A DNA stretch of 64,000 nucleotides from Diplonema japonicum (lineage: Eukaryota; Euglenozoa; Diplonemea; Diplonemida; Diplonemidae): NCBI GenBank assembly GCA_964019335.1, contig OZ025732.1:310001-374000 (forward strand). Direction: 5' to 3'. The position numbers were made by a program, and so were the translations under genes. This document shows positions 30,056 through 41,230 of the stretch, one piece after another. Each line of letters starts with the position of its first letter. Within the stretch, counting starts at the first letter, position 1. The notes beneath the pieces were generated by a model that saw only the letters and a list, made by a program, of their open reading frames with translations, searched no databases and was not told the origin of the DNA.

Positions 30056-33000
30056 ATGCAGTTAGAGTATGAGGAAGTCCCGGGAGACGGGAACTGCCAA
30101 TACTCGGCAATCTCCACCGCACTGAAAAGGGGGAACGCGGCACAACTACGTCAGCTGACCGCCAAGCACATCGCGAAAAACCCCCAAAGATACGGAGGAC
30201 TACTGCAAGCAGAGGATGAGACCGTGGAAGCATACGCGGAGAAAACAGCAAAAGACCGCACGTGGGGGGACCATATCACACTAGAGGCGGCGGCACAGGT
30301 GATGAAGACCAACATCTGGGTCCTGAGGGAGGAAGGAATACAGCGGGCGGCGAGGCCAGAGGACGCAGTGAGCACGATCATCATTGCGTACGAGCCCTAT
30401 CACTACGATGCGATCCACGCACCACGATGTGTCACACGCTGGTTGGAGGGGACGGCGGAGACGCGGGTAGGGATAGAAGAACTGAGAGTGGTAGCGAAGC
30501 GAGGTGCTAAGAAGGAATCGACTGGCCAGACTTCGGATCAACACCAACGGGGGAACTCCCCCGGCCCTGAACGCTGGGGTGTCCTGGATACGAGGACGGG
30601 CGCGAGTCGGAGGCGCGATATCCTCCATGAGAAGTCTGGTAACCCTACAGCCAAAGTCCTAGACTGTAGGGGTGAACGTATAGGCAGCACCAAGCGGAGC
30701 GAACACGAACAGGAACAAAGGACACTGCACCTGACGAGCGTGAACGTGGCGTCGCTGCGCAACAGGCTGGACGACGTAATGAAGCTGGACACCGACGTCA
30801 TCTGCCTACAGGAGACTGCGCTCACTGCAGCAGGACAAGGAGAGACGGCCCACGCTATGAAGGGGATGTGTGGCAAGAATAGGTACAGACCCATGTGGGG
30901 GGACCCACAACCGGGGAGGAAAAAAGAAGGACTGACCTCTATTGACATAGCACAGCGAGGGGGACTCGCGACTTTTGTGAGGGAACCGCGCACGGTGCTT
31001 GGATCATCCTTGGACAGGGACGATGCGACGCCGGAAATGAACCGAAGATGGCAGCACACAAGAGTGAGCGTTGACGGGAAGAACCTCTGGCTACACATCA
31101 TCACAGTGTACTGTCCAGCAGGCGAAGCGGAGGAAAAGAGGAGGCAAAGGGAACAGCTGCTACACCACATCCTGCAGAAGAAGGTGAGAGAGCTGGGGAA
31201 CGTGCCCATAGTGGTAGCCGGAGACCTGAACACAGACGAAGGGAGGTCTCAGGAACTGCGGTACGCGCTACACACGGGGTGGACAGACGCAGCAGCAGCA
31301 TGTGCCATGCAACGAGGAGAGGAGCCCGGACCCACATTCGTAAGAGACAACTGTGCGTCGAGGATAGACTACATACTCCTGAACCCAATTGCGGCGCAGG
31401 CGCTCAAGGGGTGCGAGACGCGGAAGGACGTCAAAGGAGCGGACCACATGACGCTTACCGTGGAGATGGACCTAGGACGGTTCAGGCAGAATATCCAAAG
31501 ATACATGATACCGAAGGAAATCCCGGAACAGCAGCGGAAGCCGACGGAAGAGGAAGGCGAACGGGCGCTTGACGGAAGCGAGTTCCGGAGGCATATGCTG
31601 AGGGACGGAAGGGGTGACATCAACGCGGCGTGGAGGGAGCTGGCCATGGTCAGTGAGAACATGCTGCTGGGAGAGGGACCATCCGACAAGGCGCCGTACC
31701 AGGGCAGGGGGAAGACCCGAAGGCCACAACAAAAAAGACTTTGCGCGCCAACAACCAGAGGAGCGGCAGGAGCGGCATCGACGAAGCAAGTGAAACTCGA
31801 GAGGATGGAAGGAAGACTCCAGGCCGTCAAGATCCAATTGCTAAAGCTTCTACAGCAAGGCGGGGGACAGATGAGCAGGATAACGACGAGAACCATCCAA
31901 AACCTCAACGAGGACCTCCAGAACACGGGTGTCAAGAGCCGGCCCTTATCAGCAGAGGAGACATTGAGGACATCATCGCAGACGCGGAGCTAATGGGGGA
32001 AGCTGTGAAAAGGCGAGAACGGGAACTGGAGAAGGAGCAGAGGGTGGCGAGGAAAAGGAACTACCTCGATTCGGTGGAGAGAGGGGCTGAGACGAGGGAC
32101 TTAGTGGCAGGGATGAAGGGAACGCAAGTGGGACGGGGCACAGCGAGCGTGGAGCTTCAGGGCGCCACGATCGCGAATCCAGAGCAGCTAGACAGGACGA
32201 TGAGAGAACACTGGGAGACGGTATTCGCGAAGTACAAGAACAGACCACAGCCCGGGTACGAGACCTTTAAGAAGGAGTACGGGTCACACATCGTCAGACA
32301 GGAGATGGGAGGAGGCCCAATCACAGGGGAAAGCCTACGGCAAGTGCTGGTGAAGAAAACGGCCAGAAGTGCAGCAGGTATAGACGGCTGGCGGATGGCA
32401 GAGCTGCGTAGGCTCCCAGTGGTGGTGCTAGAGGCATGGGCAGACCTGTTCAACTTCATCGAAGAGACAGGGGAATGGCCGGAGGCGCTGTGTACGGCGC
32501 TGGTGACCTTGGTGCCGAAGTGTAAGAACGCAGGACCACTAGAACACCGACCCATCACGGTCACGTCGGCTGTGTACAGGCTGTGGGCGAGCGCCAGGCT
32601 GCAGGACATCTTGCCGTGGCAGGAGAGGTGGATACACAACACGCAGCATGGGTTCAGAACAAAGCACGGGACGGAGGATGTCCTCATGGAAATAAGCACG
32701 AGGATCGAAGCAGCGGTGATGGACGGAGAGCCACTTGTAGGAGTGGCCCTAGACTTTGCCAAATGTTTCGACACAGTACCGCAGGGGCTGGTGCTGGAGC
32801 TGATGAAGGACATGGGCATGGACGCTGGCATCCTGAGAGCACTCAAGGGCATGTACGACAGCCTCAGGAGAAGGTTCAGGTACGCGACAGGAGTTGGTGA
32901 GGAGTTCGAGACCACCAACGGGATCCTGCAAGGCTGCCCCATCTCGATCATCATGATCAACGCGCTGTTGGCGGTCATGATGAAGAGCGTGGAGCAGAGG

Positions 33001-34803
33001 ACGGGTGTCGAGACCTTGTCGTACGCCGATGACGCATACCTGTTGGCGGCACTCGCAGAAGTACTACGAGAAGCCACAGACACGGTAGGTGCCTTTTGCG
33101 ACATTGTCGGCATGAAGCTGAACAACAAGAAGTGCGAGGTGTTCGCGGCCGGCGGCAAGGCACCAAGGATAAAGGTGGACGGGCGGGAGCTGGGTACTGC
33201 CAACAAGGTGAAGGTACTAGGGGCGAGGTTACGGACGGACGGCAAAGCGCAGAAGGACAACGAGAGGGTCAGGACAGCTATAAACAGGCTGGAGAGACTC
33301 GCGATCACGCCGCTAAGCTATGAGCAGAGGGGGGAGGTACTGCAGACCACTGTAATACCGAGCTGCCTGTACGACGTAGCCTTCTCCCCACCATCGGATG
33401 GATATCTCACAAAACTGACGAAGGTGGCGTCGCGTGCCTTGTGGGGACCGAGGTACAGGACACGAAACCCGGCGGCAGTGCTATCAATCCTCCATAAAGG
33501 ACACACATACGACCCGGAGGTGGCCTCGCCATACCGCGCAATGGCTCTATTCCACAGGGTGCACCAGAAGAAGGGGACAGTGTGGGAGAGATGTGAAAGG
33601 CTGGCAGTAGCATACCGCGAGGAAGGAAGAACAACACCGCTAGGTCCGGTAGGCAATATGCTGCGAAGGTGGCTTCCGAAAGTGGGTCTCGGCTGGACGG
33701 GGTTCACACAGAAGCTGAAGGAAGGGAAGGAACGTTTCGCGCACGAAATGCGGGAGAGGCTGAGGGTGGGACGCTCAAAAAGCATCGAACAGGTAAGGAG
33801 GTCGATGCGAGACCTGGGGGAAGGAGCGGACCCGAGTACGAACGAGCTCTGGCAGCGGCTGAGGAAGAGCAACGATCCGATAGCAGCCAGGGCCTTACAG
33901 CGGGTGATAACCGGGGGAGTTTTCTACATCAACCCCAGGGGGTGGCACACGGACGCCAAGAAGAACATCGAACCGCCGAAGGAGGGAGAGGACACCACCT
34001 CAGAAGAGGAAGAAGAGGAAGAAGAAGAGGAAATGACGCGACCCACGAGGCGGCATCCAGCACAGTACGTCAACTGTGACATATGTGAACACGAGGTGCA
34101 TGAGCACGACATGCTCAAGCACGCGCTGTGGGACTGCGAGTTGGCAAGGGAAATACAAAACAAGGAAGCTAACAGAGCAGTGGTGGAGGAACGGACGGCC
34201 ATGCCGAGGTGCATGCAGCTGCACGGAGTGCTGCCGCGAGGACACGACAAAGAGCATCTCAAGAGCCTGCAGCTCTACCTCCTGGAGGTGGTAACAGAAC
34301 GAGACCGCCGCCTGCAAGAAAAGAGGGCACTGGAGAGGTACACGACTCACCCGTGGGAAGTGATCACAGAAGGAAAAAGACACCCGACACCGACATGGAG
34401 AGAACTACGACAACATGTAGGGGGGGGGCTCATGAAACAGTACGGACAGGAGATCGTCAAATGGCTAGGGCAGCTCAAGTGGTACCGGGGCCCGAGGAGA
34501 ACAACGGTCACGACAATAGAGCTTGCGCTGGACTTCGAGAACAGCACAATGAAGTCGCTGGTGGGTGAACGTGGAGACCTGACACTAATAGGTAAAAAGG
34601 CGAGACGGCTACATGGCCTGCTGGTGAGGCTGCAGGAAGGCTGGCAGGACGCGCGGATAAGGAGGAAGGTCAGGGGACACAGAGCCATACCGGCGGAGCA
34701 ACGGCGGACACGGCCTGAGGACCATAGGGGGGAGAAAGGTCTTGCTGGGACAGAAGACCGCTGCACGTCTCGGAACAGACGAAGAAGGACCTCCAGAAAC
34801 TGA
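30056..34803 (+). pseudogene. LINE-A ORF2: OTU protease, endonuclease, reverse transcriptase
   Basis: Residues 1-125 are an OTU-type cysteine protease with intact DGNCQYSAIS (Cys nucleophile) and YHYDAI (His). An AP-type endonuclease follows with ICLQET (30800), GDLNTDE (31220), SRIDYIL (31360) and GADHM (31437). The frame breaks between about 31930 and 31990 and continues in the next frame into the RT. The RT has ALDFAKCFDTV (32748), NGILQGCPIS (32920) and SYADDAYL (33018). A Cys/His finger lies at 34075-34140 (CDICEHEVHEHD...H...DC), and then a conserved tail with IELALDFE. A two-base loss near 34709 scrambles the last 30 residues compared with the copy at 20366. The protein would be about 1,600 residues. 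Inactive as read. Confidence 0.85.
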
Positions 34804-34828
34804 GACAGCAGTGGCAGAAGGAGCGGGG

Positions 34829-35597
34829 CCCTGACTTATACCTGAAAAAATAAAAATAAAATGGGGCCTTGATTGCAACACAAAGTGGCGTTAAGCGTGC
34901 TACAAAGCACGAACTAACTACCTGATGACAGAGGGCCTGAAGTGTTATTGCAAGTGGGAATAAAAAAGCGAAAAAGTAAAATAGTAATTGCATTACGGGG
35001 TGCGTGCCTCGGCCTTAGAAGTACAGAAAGCTTGCTCCCAGGATGCTCCTCACGTGCTGCATGGTGAATGATTGGAATGGTCCCTTGCGTTAACATCTGC
35101 GTTGTGCCTCAGGAGAATAGCCGCTACCTCCTCCGAAGTGGCCCGGAGAAGTGCTGTACACGGATCACACCACTTGCCAGGAAGAGAAACCTCTGAATTC
35201 ACGTCCACAGAAGTGCGAATCAAGAGGACCTCCACACAAGAAGGAAGACGTGGTGGGCCGCCATGTTAAGGGAGTCGGTAGGGGTGCTGGATGTGGTCAG
35301 GGCTGAACCTGTGCCTTGGGTAGACCTGCTAGGTACGCCGAGGGCATCTCTGTCTTCTGCAATCAAGTCATGTATGACCCTTCCCTCACGGAGAAGTCTG
35401 CTAGGTAGAGAGGGCGTGCTCCAATGGACTGAACATTAGTTAAACTAACCTATAGGTTACGCAAAAATAAAATAAATTAAAGAGGTAAAAGGAAATCCCT
35501 GATCTGGGACGTCCTGTCTTGTTCTTCTTCCTGCCCCTATCTCCCTTCAGCGGCTTCGGTCTTTCCTTTTTGGGCTGACCGCTCCCTCATGGCGCTC
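34829..35597 (-). other. Inverted segment carrying the LINE-A tail and an ankyrin fragment
   Basis: At 35478-35597 the plus strand is the complement of the LINE-A 3' tail (compare 20770-20890). The breakpoint at 35597, just after CTCACCCG, would rejoin GGAGCGGG at 34828 if the piece were flipped. Inside it, 35050-35260 on the minus strand encodes a fragment of the ubiquitin-like/ankyrin family (RTSVDVNSEVSLPG, then LLRHNADVNARD). 34855-34920 is an inverted copy of the segment at 13191-13260. This looks like one inversion of about 770 bases after LINE-A inserted. Confidence 0.7.
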
Positions 35598-36483
35598 ACC
35601 CGGTATCGAGGTGAAAGGAAGGGACTTGTTCGAGGTAGTTGATGAAAGGCAAGGTTGGTACAACGAGGGGGTCTGTGAGGTTGTGAACCTTCTCCTGGAT
35701 GCTGGGGTGGGTGGCAGGAGGAGGAGTCCCTTCACATGGCGGCCAAGCACAATCTTCCTTCTTGTGTGGACGTCCTCTTGACTCGCACTTCTGTGGACGT
35801 GAATTCAGCAGTGTCTTTTCCTGGCGATTGGAGAAGTACGTGCACAGCACTTCATCGAGCCACTTCTGGGGAGGTGGCGGCTGTTCTCTTGAGACACAAT
35901 GCAGATGTCAATGCAAGAGACGGTAGCGGTGTTCCTGTCATTCACGAAGCAGCATGTGGGAAGCAACCTGGGGGCAGGCTTTCTGTACTTCTGAGGTACA
36001 ATGCAGATGTGAATGCAAGAGACAGGGAAGGAAAGACTGCTCTTCATGGCGGCCGGTTCAGTCCTCACCCCTCTGCGACTGCTTCTTGAGCACGGGGCAG
36101 ACGCTGAGGCAGGAGACAACGAGGGAAGAACACCACTTTTCTTGGCTGGTTTAGAGGTGGCTGAAGTACTTCTTGAGCACAATGCTGATGTGAAGGCGAG
36201 GGACAATGTAGGGAACACGTGTCTGCACCACGCTGTGTCACACACTCGGTTTTATGTGTCACCAGTTCTGCTGAGACACAATGCAGATGTGACGGCAAGG
36301 AACGATGGAGGGGAAACGGCTCTCGATCTTCTTCTCTCTGATTTTAGGGACTTTGGGGCCATGCGATACCTGTTGCGGGACCCGAGTCTCGCTCATGATC
36401 TGGAGCTGTTCGAAAGTGGGAGGGAGCTGAGCGACGTCAGCAGGCTTCCTGTTGTTCAACGGATTTCAAGCTTTTTAAGTTGA
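35598..36483 (+). pseudogene. Ubiquitin-like/ankyrin gene, 5'-truncated and frameshifted
   Basis: Starts abruptly at the equivalent of residue 100 of the gene at 41231 (GRDLFEV region), the ubiquitin-like domain being lost at the inversion breakpoint. A one-base deletion near 35718 and an extra base(s) near 36045-36060 put the ankyrin repeats in three frames. Most of the protein can still be followed: TRTSVDVNS, LLRHNADVNARD, GRTPLFLAGLEVAE, NTCLHHAV, and the end DPSLAHDLELFESGREL. A dead copy, or a source for gene conversion. Confidence 0.85.
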
Positions 36484-36607
36484 GATAGTAGCGTCCCCGA
36501 GCAGCACTTCACCGGGCCACTTCGGTTAGCGACCCCGCTCGCCCACCAGCTCAGTTTCCACACCTCCCAGACAAAGGCACACCCAGGAGCCCAGCGCCTT
36601 GCTCATT

Positions 36608-37221
36608 ATGGATGAGCAACATGTTGAGGCGAAGCACCAGCTTCAACAGAGATTCAAACAAGAGTCCACCACGCTTAGCAGGAAAATGATCAGCTGTGCT
36701 GAAGCTGCACCACGAGAAGCTAGTCCTCAAGCGGCTACAGGTACGCCACCAACACAGCACAACACATATACAGGCGGAGCTCGACAAGGGCGCAAAAGAG
36801 ATGGATGCTGGGGAAGCCTCTTTCGAGGTAGAAAGCCAGGCAGCAGCACTAAAAACACAGAGGGGATAGTCTAAGCGACAGTATGTGCTATTTAATGGCG
36901 TGCAACTAACACAGATATAAACAAAGCCTGGTTATCGCGGCAAAGAAACGACAGGCCGGGAAGATGCGACAGCTGCAGGGGAGAACAAAAAAGAAGGAGG
37001 ATCTTGACAGGGAGCTGGCACACGCGAAGACCAATCTGAAAAAGATAGAAAGGCTAGTGCAGTCGCTGAGAGCACGGAAAGATGAGCTGTCTGCACAGAT
37101 CGAGGAGTGTGGGCTTTTGCTTTTCCCCCCTTCCTTTCCAGATAGTCGGAAGAGGCAATGCAATTATTTTTTTAACCATTCAATATTGATTGTTGAAAAG
37201 ACAAAACAGGAAATACAGAAG
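36608..37221 (+). pseudogene. Coiled-coil coding remnant upstream of a ubiquitin-like/LRR gene
   Basis: Two stretches encode heptad-rich helices in changing frames. The first begins at ATG 36608 (EQHVEAKHQLQQRFKQE) and moves to another frame near 36695 (LKLHHEKLVLKRL). The second lies at 36964-37110 (LDRELAHAKTNLKKIERL, then LRARKDELSAQIEE). The latter is in frame with the downstream gene. GT...AG stretches at about 36742-36774 and 37107-37142 could be very short introns, or the frame changes may be decay. I do not recognise a family. Confidence 0.35.
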
Positions 37222-38058
37222 ATGAGCGACATGCTACTGTACGCCGCAACAGCAAGGGAGACCTACAGTGTGGAGGTGTCGGGGGTGGACACAATGGAGA
37301 CTCTGTACCATGAGACGGCTTCTAGGACGGGCTTGAAGGAAGGCAGGTTCAAACTGGTTTGGGAGGGGGATGTCCTGGGCAAGAGCAAGTATGAAGAGGT
37401 ACAGGAGACTGGGCTCGTTCATGGCAGTGTGGTCCAGGTGGAGCTGGTGGTGAGAACCTATCAGCAGAAGGAGCTAGCTTCAGAGAGGGAAGAACTGAAA
37501 AGGCTCCTAATTGAAGACCCTGGGATGGTTCTGCAGGTGGAGGTGGACCCTGCTACCGAAGTGCTGTCCATGAGGAGTAGGTGCCTTCCTTCGGGACTTC
37601 GGGGCCTCATAGTCAGCGACCCTACAGGATGTGTTACAGGTGTGGGCAGCCGTTTTCTTGAAGGCTGTGCCCTTGAGTACGTCAGGCTCGTCTTACCCAA
37701 GGCTCACTCTATTAGTTTTAATTTCTTATATGGGTGCGAGGGCCTTCAAACCATCGACATGAGGGAAATGACCAATGTTGCTTCTATTGGTGATTTCTTC
37801 TTATCAGGTTGCAAGAATGTGTCGACTATCGATTTTTGCGAGACGGCACAGGTGGCTACCACGGGTAGCTTCTTCCTGCTAGGGTGTAGAAGCCTGAGGG
37901 ACATTGACTTGAGTGCGATGGCCAATATTGCTTATATCGGTTATTCATTCTTGTTGAGGTGCGAAGCACTTGAAACCATCGTTTTTAGCGGGGGTGCTGA
38001 CAGTTCTGACAAGCTTTTGAGGACTAAGGTACCTGAGGGGGTTAGCATAAGCAGGTAG
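37222..38058 (+). CDS. Ubiquitin-like domain plus BspA-type LRR protein
   Basis: 278 residues from ATG 37222, chosen because MSDMLLYA aligns with the MNDMTVFV start of the family member at 53924. The frame is open 86 codons further upstream through coiled-coil sequence, so a longer protein is possible. Residues 1-75 have a ubiquitin fold pattern (VEVSGVDTMETLYHETA, RFKLVWEGDVL, LVHGSVVQVEL), without a C-terminal Gly-Gly. A helical linker (80-105) follows. After that come about six leucine-rich repeats of roughly 24 residues with the IDxxxMxNVASIGDFFLSGC pattern. No signal peptide or membrane span. There is no CaaX end, unlike the 59754 gene. A cytosolic adaptor role is a guess. Confidence 0.8.
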   Translation: MSDMLLYAATARETYSVEVSGVDTMETLYHETASRTGLKEGRFKLVWEGDVLGKSKYEEVQETGLVHGSVVQVELVVRTYQQKELASEREELKRLLIEDPGMVLQVEVDPATEVLSMRSRCLPSGLRGLIVSDPTGCVTGVGSRFLEGCALEYVRLVLPKAHSISFNFLYGCEGLQTIDMREMTNVASIGDFFLSGCKNVSTIDFCETAQVATTGSFFLLGCRSLRDIDLSAMANIAYIGYSFLLRCEALETIVFSGGADSSDKLLRTKVPEGVSISR

Positions 38059-38244
38059 GGATTTGAAAGAGAACAAAGAGAGACAGAAAGGGAGGTGGTT
38101 AGCACTGCGGTACTTATCCAAGTGTTTATATGATGTTGTGTGCGCAAGCAAATGTTGAACGGCCGCATCTTTCATTCTCTTTTATTTTCAGTCGTTCAAA
38201 TGGTATAACATATATAACAAGCCTGTCCGAACAGATTTCTTTTC

Positions 38245-38360
38245 TTTAAAGGACACGACGCGGAACGCAGAAGAAGCTACAACTCGGCCGCGGCGCGCCC
38301 CCTGTAATCAAGTAGACAGTTCTTGTGCAGGGCGCCGCCAACGGCCTCCTTTAACTCATA
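38245..38360 (+). repeat. Repeat R3 copy split by a transposon
   Basis: GGACACGACGCGGAACGCAG through CCTCCTTTAACTCAT. Other copies continue into a T run, whereas here an AT dinucleotide tract and the DNA transposon follow, so the transposon inserted at the end of R3. Confidence 0.75.
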
Positions 38361-38369
38361 TATATATAT

Positions 38370-40724
38370 GGGTCGATTTCAAACCCCCCCCCCCCAAAAA
38401 TGAGGCCAATTGACACTTTCGTTGCATCTTTGGGCATGCCACCCCCTTTAAAAAGGATTCTCCATATTTCCCGGCCCATATTAGGTTCGTCGCTCAAGGG
38501 TGCTATTTTGACCAATGAAAAATTCAGTCTTAGGGTAAAAATCGTGTTTTAGCGGTTTTGGTAAAGTCAGAGATTATGCTTTCAATAGCAAGAAATAGCG
38601 GAACGCACTGCTAGAAGGTGGCTGAAATGATGTTGAAGGTGGAAACCTTCATTTCTTAGTCTTCTGCAGTTTAGATGTGCTGCTGCTGCTGGGTGGGCGA
38701 CCTCGTTTCTGTTTCATATTAGGCCTTCTACCGCGTTTTGGGGGGGTTTTAAGAGGCTCATTCGCAGGTGTGCTTGGTGCTTCGGGCTTGTCATGCTCTT
38801 CTACGGGGGAAGTGTCGAGTTTCTTTTGTAACTTGAAAACAATTCTTTCCCGTTTTTCAAGTCCGGGAAGGCTATCGGAACGTCTTCATCCTCATCACAA
38901 GATTCATAGACTGGGGGCCTTTTCTCTGCCCTGTCTGCATCAAGTTCTTTGATGACGTACTTTAGTTCCTTCCAGCTCGTGGATGCACTTGTTGTAGCAA
39001 ATACACCCCGGAGTACTCTTGAACCCATATGCGCCTGTAAAGTCCGGGAACTCAAGAATCTTCTTTTTGTACGGGCCAAAGACATCAGTAACTACAAATG
39101 CAGAGGTGTACCGTATCGTATTGGTGATGTTCGCTATTTGTTCGACAGTTTTAATTGTTGTGGAACGAGACACCCGAAGCCAAACACGAGAAAGCACTCC
39201 GAAGTGGCTGTCCCTGCCGTTTTTGCCGTGTTTCTCCCCCAGAAACCACAGGGAAAACGTCTTATCAGCATAGACGTCACGAAGACCAAAAAGAACAAAA
39301 TAGCAGAATTCCTTAGCACGAAAGTGACGCCCACTGTCAGTCCAGAGAATCCACTCCATTTTTTCGGGGATCGCAAACCCACTAGCCAGGACAGTTTTCA
39401 GGCACTCGATAACGCATTTCACGTCAGTATTCAGACTTGAAAGCACACAATCAACATGCAGCGCCCACGAGCACCATGCCCGTCAATCCAGTACACCCCG
39501 ATTCCCAAAACACTAAACGATTGCGAATGGTAAAAATCGTAGCTTGTTGATACAGGGCCCATTGGTAGGGACCCCTTGGACTTGAAGTCGATGTCAAGAA
39601 CTAATGCATCCGGTGGGGGAGAAGTCCTGTGCTCATTGTACAACCTTCTTTGGGCCATACACCTTTCAACATGTTGCTCCCAAGGCTTCAAGTTTGCAAC
39701 AAGTTCACGTACCTTTTTCTTTGGGTACTTCCATCGAATCGCATCAATGCAATTTAGGGTCTCTTGCATGTCCGAAACACTGAACTGCAGGTCCCATTTG
39801 ACCCCACGTGATGTCATCGTTTGCAATAGCGAAAGACGCATCCGTTGTGCTTTTGTACAGTACTCGCACATATCCGTGGGTTTGGCACAGTGCATAAATT
39901 CCTTCCCTCTCCTCCTTCGGAATGTTGAATAGGAAATCTTATTCATAAGGGCGGATGACCGGAAAACATCTTGATATGACACCTCGAGTGACCTTACGGT
40001 AGTCATCCTGTGGCGTTTGCGTGTGAGACGCCGGAGGACCCGCTGTTGGCTGGCTGACTGCTAGATGATCAGAATTGATCTCTGTGTCATCCTCCAAGGA
40101 CGTCGCACTGGGCCGGCCTGGCTTGCACACTGTACCCATGCTACTGTAGAACAAGTCTTTTCCAACAGTAAGGCCAGCTGCCCTTATTTCGTCGTGTGTG
40201 ATGTGGTCAAGCCACATGCCTCTGACCAATTGGCGCCGTGTGGCGTCTTGTTGTCTATTAAACCAACCAGAAAATGATGGCAGAAGTGCCGCTAAAAGTT
40301 CCCCCTTACGCACTACGTCACAAACTAGTGCAGCACAGTCGTTGCCACTGAGCTTCTCAAGAACCTCTTTGGCGAGTGTCCTGATCGCCGATGTGTTCCC
40401 ATTTACCCTTTCTCGGTCCGAATACCTTTTTTTTACCCCTAGTTTCTCAACTGCAAGTTTAAAAGCGTCCATTTTTGGAACCCCCCCCTCTTTTTCTGAA
40501 GTTGTTTAAAGTGGGAAAACCTTTTTTTGGAACCCCCCTCTTTTCCTAGGACTGAATTTTTTGGCTACTAGTAACACTCACTTTCCAATTTATGGGGTGT
40601 TTTTTTTCCTAACCTGGGCCGGGAAAGTTGTAGCAGTTTTTTTCTTTGGGAAAAAGTACTTAGAGAAATATTGAAAGTGTCAATTGGCCTCATTTTTTGG
40701 GGGGGGGGTTTTTGAAACGATGCC
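38370..40724 (-). mobile_element. DNA transposon with clear terminal inverted repeats and DDE-type ORF
   Basis: 2,355 bases. The left end reads GGGTCGATTTCAAA, a C run, then TGAGGCCAATTGACACTTTC (38401-38420). The right end is its complement, with GAAAGTGTCAATTGGCCTCA at 40673-40692 and TTTGAAACGATGCC at the edge. The inverted repeats span about 50 bases with a C/G run inside. Both flanks are an AT dinucleotide tract of 10-12 bases, compatible with a duplicated AT-rich target. One minus-strand gene fills the interior. I cannot name the superfamily with confidence. Confidence 0.88.
38649..40472 (-). pseudogene. DDE-like transposase with C-terminal AT-hooks (frameshifted)
   Basis: About 600 residues starting at 40472 (MDAFKLAVEKLG), readable in pieces. 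Frame changes fall near 39960-40000, 39440, 39000 and 38845. Features in order are an N-terminal helical part, a CEYCTKAQRM cysteine pair, then DALVLDIDFKSKGS and YWIDGHGARGR, and the LWTDSGRHFRAKEF block. Together these look like the acidic residues of an RNase H-fold transposase. An acidic stretch (ESCDEDEDVP) and a basic C terminus with two AT-hook-like motifs (KRGRRP, KRGRPP) complete it, with a stop at 38649. The frame changes mean this copy is dead or that the assembly has indel errors. Family assignment is inference from motif spacing. Confidence 0.6.
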
Positions 40725-41107
40725 ATATATATATTCTTTTTTCCTTCTTTGTTATTTTTAGTGGGACGATGACAAGAGTGGAATGAGCGACGTCAGCAGG
40801 CTGTTGGGCTGATTTCAAAGAGTATGTTTAGTCGTCACCCCCATTTCGGTTGTGCTTCCCGCATTTTTCTTCTTTGGTCATTGCCAAGTTCTAAGATCCC
40901 TTGAAGGCCAATTTGACGGAGAGGATCCAAGAAGGGTGGGGCACAGCACGGAAGACCAAGGTTTGTACCTCCTTTTGAACGCGGCTCTTAGGACGTCGCT
41001 ACCGTTTGAACGGCAGAGTACAGTCTTCGTCACGAGCAAGCGATGCATGTACCTTCCTTATTTTTTGGGGCCTTCTTCCAGCATAGCCGGCCCCAAAAGT
41101 TCTTTTT
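40725..41107. other. Spacer with gene and repeat fragments
   Basis: 40770-40825 resembles the end of an ankyrin-family gene (GCGACGTCAGCAGGCTG). 40850-41050 encodes an unassigned open stretch including EDPRRVGHSTEDQGLYLLL. 41050-41107 (CCTTATTTTTTGGGGCCTTC) recurs at 49553-49612. No complete gene. Confidence 0.5.
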
Positions 41108-41230
41108 TTGGAGATTCGTTCCAGTGTTTTGTTAGTTTCATTAGCTCTTTTGCTTTTGTATTTTCATTTTTATTTTTTTACTTCTTCTCAATTATTAACT
41201 TTGCACAAATAAAAGGGATACCACATAACC
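41108..41230 (+). promoter_or_regulatory. Conserved 5' region of ubiquitin-like/ankyrin genes
   Basis: From GGAGATTCGTTCCAGTG through a T-rich tract to ATTAACTTTGCACAAATAAA, GGATACCACATA and the ATG. It is nearly identical at 52637-52756, ahead of a broken ankyrin gene. Its last 60-80 bases also precede the ubiquitin-like/LRR gene at 53924. Conservation outside coding sequence may reflect promoter or leader function, or just recent duplication. Confidence 0.6.

Larger units (their letters stand above)
28265..34828 (+). mobile_element. LINE-A: non-LTR retrotransposon with OTU, AP-endonuclease and RT
   Basis: Nearly full-length element. It has a short 5' leader (28265-28329), an ORF1 with a C-terminal Cys/His cluster, and a long ORF2 with OTU cysteine protease, exonuclease-endonuclease-phosphatase and RT domains. 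Three or four frame breaks make it inactive as read. Its true 3' end is seen in the fragment at 20366-20880. At 34828 homology stops, and the missing 3' tail is found inverted at 35478-35597. An OTU-type protease together with an AP endonuclease recalls the cysteine protease reported for Dualen/RandI-type elements. A restriction-like endonuclease is not obvious. Confidence 0.9.

Noticed and set aside
30056-30420. OTU domain considered as a host deubiquitinase linked to the ubiquitin-like genes
   Set aside because: It is in the same frame as, and directly ahead of, the LINE-A endonuclease, so it belongs to the retrotransposon, not to a host pathway.
32157-33308. 383-residue minus-strand ORF opposite the LINE-A RT
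   Set aside because: Antisense of the RT domain, whose catalytic motifs are all on the plus strand.
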